DNA of 64,000 nucleotides from Maribacter sp. (lineage in GTDB: Bacteria; Bacteroidota; Bacteroidia; Flavobacteriales; Flavobacteriaceae). The notes below the pieces were generated by a model. It ran no database searches. It saw nothing but the letters and a program-made list of their open reading frames with translations, and was not told the DNA's origin. The DNA lies in assembly GCA_029287355.1 (NCBI GenBank), contig JARFRH010000120.1:1-64000 (forward strand), read 5' to 3'. Both the position numbers and the translations under genes were made by a program. Positions 62,857 through 64,000 of the stretch are shown piece by piece; within the stretch, counting starts at the first letter, position 1; each line of letters starts with the position of its first letter.

Positions 62857-63177
62857 TCAGAATTTCAAAAATGCATTCCCTTCCACAGTAGTGTCATTCA
62901 CTTTAATGGCATTTACTTTGTTGCGTAACGTTTCTTTCACATCACATATAACGCCCCTAGAGACCGTTTTAGCTTCTTTTAGAAATAGGGCTTCAAACGG
63001 CCTAGTATCTGCTGACATCTGCGCAATGCGCCCTAAAACACATGGCCACACATCAGAAATCTTGGTAAAATTGTAGTTAACTTCAATTTTGGGATCTTCG
63101 CCGATATTTAGGTTATAGTAATAGCCCGGTAAAGCAGTAAATAGTTCAAAATAGGGAAGGTTGGTAGCTTTGAACAA
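62857..63177 (-). CDS. Hypothetical protein or remnant, non-ATG start
   Basis: Open reading frame with TTG start; frame open upstream to the porT end without an ATG. Confidence 0.3.
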   Translation of the reverse strand: MFKATNLPYFELFTALPGYYYNLNIGEDPKIEVNYNFTKISDVWPCVLGRIAQMSADTRPFEALFLKEAKTVSRGVICDVKETLRNKVNAIKVNDTTVEGNAFLKF

Positions 63178-63256
63178 AACAAAACTCCCGAATAAGCTAT
63201 TAAGGGAAGCACCAAATCTTAAAAAGTGTTTAGAAAAATCAATTACGGTCGAAGAC

Positions 63257-63955
63257 TTAAAGAATATAGAAAATCAGCCCTACACGGAGTGGCTTCATGT
63301 TAATACTTTCTTCACCAATTTCAATATTATCATTTAGAAGATTAGTAAGCGAATAATAAATATGGGCATTAAAAGTATTGTACCCAAAATTAAAAGTAAG
63401 ACCATATTGTATTTTTCGGACATCAGTGCTACTAAAAGAAGCTTTTACTTCATTCGAATCAGCATCAGGAACAAACTTGTACCTAGTATCGTAAACATAT
63501 GCGAATTTTATTCCTGCGTAAATACGCCAGAATTTATATTCTTCAGCGGTGGAATTCCGCCACCTAAATTCTATGGGCAATTCTACCGAATGCGTCTCAA
63601 TTTTGCTTCTTTTGTACGACTCGTTTTCATCAATTATAGCATACTGAACTCCATCTGCCTCTTGCGTTGCTCGTATATTGGAGTAATAGGTATTCAATCC
63701 TAAACCCAATCCCATACCCAAACCTATGGTTCGGTCATTATTCAATGGAATGTCCTTAATAAAACCCCCTTGCAAACCGTAAGACAAATTTTGTTGGTTT
63801 ACGCCTTCAGGTTGACTTAATAAAAAATTATAGGTAATGCCTAAGTAGAACTGGTCTTCAAAATAGCGGGGATTTACTTGATTTGAATCACTTGTTATTT
63901 GTGCTTTCATGCCAAGTGGTATGCATACCAAAATTAAAAGTACAAGTCGACACAT
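63257..63955 (-). CDS. porT: PorT-like outer-membrane beta-barrel protein (type IX secretion)
   Basis: Signal peptide MCRLVLLILVCIPLGMKAQ; NPRYFEDQFYLGITYNFLL, beta-barrel alternation; near rpoN/asnS. Confidence 0.7.
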   Translation of the reverse strand: MCRLVLLILVCIPLGMKAQITSDSNQVNPRYFEDQFYLGITYNFLLSQPEGVNQQNLSYGLQGGFIKDIPLNNDRTIGLGMGLGLGLNTYYSNIRATQEADGVQYAIIDENESYKRSKIETHSVELPIEFRWRNSTAEEYKFWRIYAGIKFAYVYDTRYKFVPDADSNEVKASFSSTDVRKIQYGLTFNFGYNTFNAHIYYSLTNLLNDNIEIGEESINMKPLRVGLIFYIL

Positions 63956-64000
63956 CAAATCAAAGTTACACAAATAAAAAAAGCTCCAAATATGAATCTG

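Overview
This window looks like a chromosomal segment of a Flavobacteriaceae-type Bacteroidetes. The gene content is mostly housekeeping. Main blocks, in order: a NatAB-like ABC exporter; cytochrome P450 abutting ruvB; pckA; an acyl-CoA dehydrogenase/oxidase; a secreted beta-helix protein; a complete alternative complex III (ActABCDEF) plus cytochrome oxidase I/II operon; rimP-nusA-infB; a Na+/H+ antiporter; tRNA-Gln(TTG); a DUF2723 membrane protein; thioredoxin; a metallophosphoesterase; cutC and a divergent glycosylasparaginase; polA; a minimal T9SS-sorted protein; a TonB receptor/DUF4249 pair; a decayed DUF5916 pseudogene; rplM-rpsI-rpsB-tsf; an ECF sigma / HEAT-repeat anti-sigma / two DUF4097 cassette; an M61 peptidase; pyrH-frr; an RND/MMPL exporter; asnS; rpoN; and a PorT-like protein. 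I found no CRISPR array, prophage, IS element or obvious defence island. The strongest anomalies are: (1) asnS carries a single in-frame TAG at codon 336 with an intact, same-frame, conserved-looking continuation through class II motif 3; (2) two unrelated proteins, ribosomal protein S2 and the ActC/NrfD-like subunit, carry C-terminal extensions that look like the same helix-hairpin-helix domain; (3) a DUF5916 gene is reduced to collinear frameshifted fragments. All family calls are from reading the translations by eye; no database search was run.
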